DNA of 7,779 nt. It comes from Neisseriales bacterium. GTDB lineage: Bacteria > Pseudomonadota > Gammaproteobacteria > Burkholderiales > UBA11063. The stretch spans positions 1-7,779 of the forward strand of contig DPRZ01000094.1 in the NCBI GenBank assembly GCA_003538525.1. Reading direction: 5' to 3'. Both the position numbers and the translations under genes were made by a program. Shown in pieces: positions 6,706-7,779 of this stretch (its first letter is position 1; the number at the start of each line of letters is the position of its first letter). The notes under the pieces are model-generated. The model was not told the DNA's origin, did no database searches, and saw nothing but the letters and a program-made list of their open reading frames with translations.

Positions 6706-7551
6706 TTAGTTTTTATTACCTTTAAAATTTACCATCCAATACGCAACCCCAATAAATACCGCGCCGCCAATTATATTTCCCAAGGTCACAGGAATTAAAT
6801 TATGCCAAACACCAAGCAAATTCAGATTAGTCAACAAGCTTGGCTCAACCTTACTAGCTAACACTAAACTTGGATCAGTTTGTGCCATCAATGCTAAACT
6901 AAAATAAAACATATTTGCCACGCAATGTTCAAAACCACCAAGAATAAATGCCATAATCGCAAACCAAATAATTAATATTTTACCCGCAACATCTTTAGCT
7001 GCCGCAGCACCCCATGCCGCTGAACAAACCAAAATATTACACAAAATTCCACTACAAACATTTTGTACAAAGGTATAATGAATTTTAAGCACCGCCACAT
7101 GAATTACATAACCACCTAATGAATTGGCATCATTATGTAAAATCCCACTACCAAAAATTAACGCTGAGACCGAGCTCGCGCCAATTGCATTGCAAAAATA
7201 GATTATAACCAAGTTTGAAATATAGATATTGGTTGTAATTTTATTTTCAAGGCGCGCTTGAATCAGGAGTGTATTACTCGTAAATAATTCCGCACCACAA
7301 ATGACAATTAAAATCAACCCAACGGGGAAAACCACGGCATTAACCAATTTGCTTAGACCATAATCACTAATCCCATGACTGGCCACAAACGCAGCAAATG
7401 CACCTAAGGCTAAAAAAGCCCCAGCCATGCAACCATTAATCACACTTTGGAAAAAATACTGACGCACACCTTTTTTCTCGCCAATATAGACGTGTTCATC
7501 TAAAATTTCTTTACCACTTAAATAGTTTTTAACTTCATCAGAATGACTCAT
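6706..7551 (-). CDS. Formate/nitrite transporter (FNT) family channel
   Basis: Pentameric inner-membrane channel of the FocA/NirC family, which passes small monovalent anions such as formate, nitrite, acetate or lactate. At 281 aa it has normal FNT length and six hydrophobic segments. Key FNT elements are GAELFTSN (86-93), the omega loop with Thr91, CNILVC (171-176), and GFEHCVANMF (206-215) with the gating His209. Thr91 and His209 occupy the same positions as in E. coli FocA. The final segment holds GNIIGGAVFIG (258-268). A start at 7569 is open, but GAGG at 7557-7560 lies 5 nt before the ATG at 7551, while 7569 has no ribosome site, so I chose 7551. A strong promoter lies at 7588-7615. The neighbour of unknown function follows after 18 nt. 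No focA partner pfl or nir gene is visible, so the substrate is open. Confidence 0.93.
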   Translation of the reverse strand: MSHSDEVKNYLSGKEILDEHVYIGEKKGVRQYFFQSVINGCMAGAFLALGAFAAFVASHGISDYGLSKLVNAVVFPVGLILIVICGAELFTSNTLLIQARLENKITTNIYISNLVIIYFCNAIGASSVSALIFGSGILHNDANSLGGYVIHVAVLKIHYTFVQNVCSGILCNILVCSAAWGAAAAKDVAGKILIIWFAIMAFILGGFEHCVANMFYFSLALMAQTDPSLVLASKVEPSLLTNLNLLGVWHNLIPVTLGNIIGGAVFIGVAYWMVNFKGNKN

Positions 7552-7556
7552 AATTA

Positions 7557-7560
7557 CCTC
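7557..7560 (-). promoter_or_regulatory. Ribosome binding site deciding the FNT gene start
   Basis: GAGG on the minus strand lies 5 nt before the ATG at 7551. The alternative upstream ATG at 7569 would place this motif inside the coding region and has only A/T-rich sequence before it, so the shorter protein is preferred. Confidence 0.7.
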
Positions 7561-7587
7561 AAAAAACATTTTTATTTACAGTTCTAG

Positions 7588-7615
7588 ATTATAGCACGCC
7601 ACAAAATAATTTGAA
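7588..7615 (-). promoter_or_regulatory. Sigma-70 type promoter of the FNT operon (extended -10)
   Basis: On the minus strand TGCTATAAT (7588-7596) is a perfect extended -10, with TTCAAA (7610-7615, four of six matches to TTGACA) 16 bp upstream. Transcription would begin near 7581, giving a leader of about 30 nt before the ATG at 7551. This is the best promoter in the window. Confidence 0.65.
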
Positions 7616-7617
7616 TA

Positions 7618-7626
7618 TGCTATACT
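7618..7626 (+). promoter_or_regulatory. Divergent extended -10 promoter facing right
   Basis: TGCTATACT fits TGnTATAAT with one mismatch, but no good -35 is present. Transcription would start near 7633 and run through the hairpin at 7695-7739 towards the start at 7743. It lies directly behind the -35 of the FNT promoter, and the two -10 elements mirror each other (TATAGCA 7590-7596, TGCTATA 7618-7624). It is also part of a 16-nt inverted repeat, so its sequence may be conserved for another reason. Confidence 0.4.
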
Positions 7627-7694
7627 TTGCACCTAATTTTTATTACTTAGCTAAATGCTCAAACATGACAAGCGATTACAGCAAGATTAATAAC

Positions 7695-7739
7695 CTTAAT
7701 TCAACTAAAGTAAACCAATTAATTTAGTTACGAATTAAG
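7695..7739. repeat. 15-bp hairpin directly upstream of the start at 7743
   Basis: CTTAATTC plus AACTAAA (7695-7709) pairs with TTTAGTT (7723-7729) and GAATTAAG (7732-7739), leaving a two-base bulge (AC, 7730-7731) and a 13-nt loop. It is AT-rich and has no following T-run on the plus strand, so it does not look like an intrinsic terminator. In RNA it would bury the sequence just before the ATG at 7743. Confidence 0.6.
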
Positions 7740-7742
7740 AAT

Positions 7743-7779
7743 ATGTCATTAGAATTAAACCAAGCAAAGTATAGCATAT
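7743..7779 (+). CDS. Possible gene start, cut by window edge (EngB/YihA-like N-terminus?)
   Basis: Twelve complete codons follow an ATG at 7743: MSLELNQAKYSI. No motif is complete. The pattern of a short polar start followed by NQAKY recalls the N-terminus of the ribosome-biogenesis GTPase EngB/YihA (AK[YF] before the first strand), but 12 residues cannot prove it. There is only a weak AAGA just before the ATG, which the hairpin at 7695-7739 would partly cover. A rightward extended -10 at 7618-7626 could transcribe it with a leader of about 110 nt. The codons from GCA onward form the right arm of the 16-nt inverted repeat, so the reading frame might instead be incidental to a repeat element. 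Confidence 0.35.
   Translation, partial: MSLELNQAKYSI

Larger units (their letters stand above)
7615..7779. repeat. Perfect 16-nt inverted repeat flanking 133 nt, reaching the window edge
   Basis: ATATGCTATACTTTGC at 7615-7630 is the exact reverse complement of 7764-7779. The right arm ends with the window, so the true arm may be longer. Inside the arms, TAATTTTTATT (7634-7644) pairs imperfectly with the sequence around 7747-7757, and a second hairpin (7695-7739) is nested between them. The layout resembles a small palindromic element (MITE-like) or a long structured leader. Arms of this length and exactness are unlikely by chance in so short a stretch, although the sequence is AT-rich. Confidence 0.7.

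Noticed and set aside
1..7779. DNA uptake sequences, tRNA genes, CRISPR arrays, insertion-sequence transposases
   Set aside because: I looked for Neisseria-type GCCGTCTGAA, Haemophilus-type AAGTGCGGT, tRNA arms, direct repeat arrays and transposase motifs, and found none by eye.

Overview
This is an AT-rich stretch of a proteobacterial chromosome made mostly of housekeeping genes. bamD and rluD lie head to head, with pgeF downstream of rluD. I recall this order from Betaproteobacteria such as Neisseria, where bamD is called comL. Together with a PglL-type O-glycosylation ligase, it makes an AT-rich betaproteobacterium, perhaps Neisseriales, the best guess. I saw no Neisseria-type DNA uptake sequence, and the assignment is inference.

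Left part, minus strand, read from right to left: bamD (outer-membrane assembly lipoprotein), a PglL/Wzy_C-family ligase, clpP, a decayed GNAT acetyltransferase fragment, and clpX, which runs off the left edge. The gaps from bamD to the ligase (24 nt) and from the ligase to clpP (3 nt) suggest one transcription unit. This couples envelope assembly and glycosylation genes to the ClpXP protease. No trigger-factor gene precedes clpP, although that is the common neighbour elsewhere.

Middle, plus strand: rluD (23S rRNA pseudouridine synthase) starts inside the first codons of bamD on the other strand and overlaps pgeF (peptidoglycan editing factor) by 20 nt at its 3' end. pgeF meets the next minus-strand gene tail to tail with one base between the stop codons.

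Right part, minus strand: a formate/nitrite-family channel gene is followed after 18 nt by a TIM-barrel-like protein of unknown function, apparently a two-gene operon. A strong extended -10 promoter (TGCTATAAT) lies just upstream of the channel gene.

The last 200 bases are the least ordinary. A second extended -10 (TGCTATACT) faces the other way. A perfect 16-nt inverted repeat spans 7615-7779 and reaches the window edge. Inside it is a 15-bp hairpin directly in front of a small open start (7743) whose first 12 codons weakly recall EngB/YihA. This could be a small palindromic element or a structured leader controlling the next gene. Apart from this and the GNAT remnant, the window looks like ordinary core genome.
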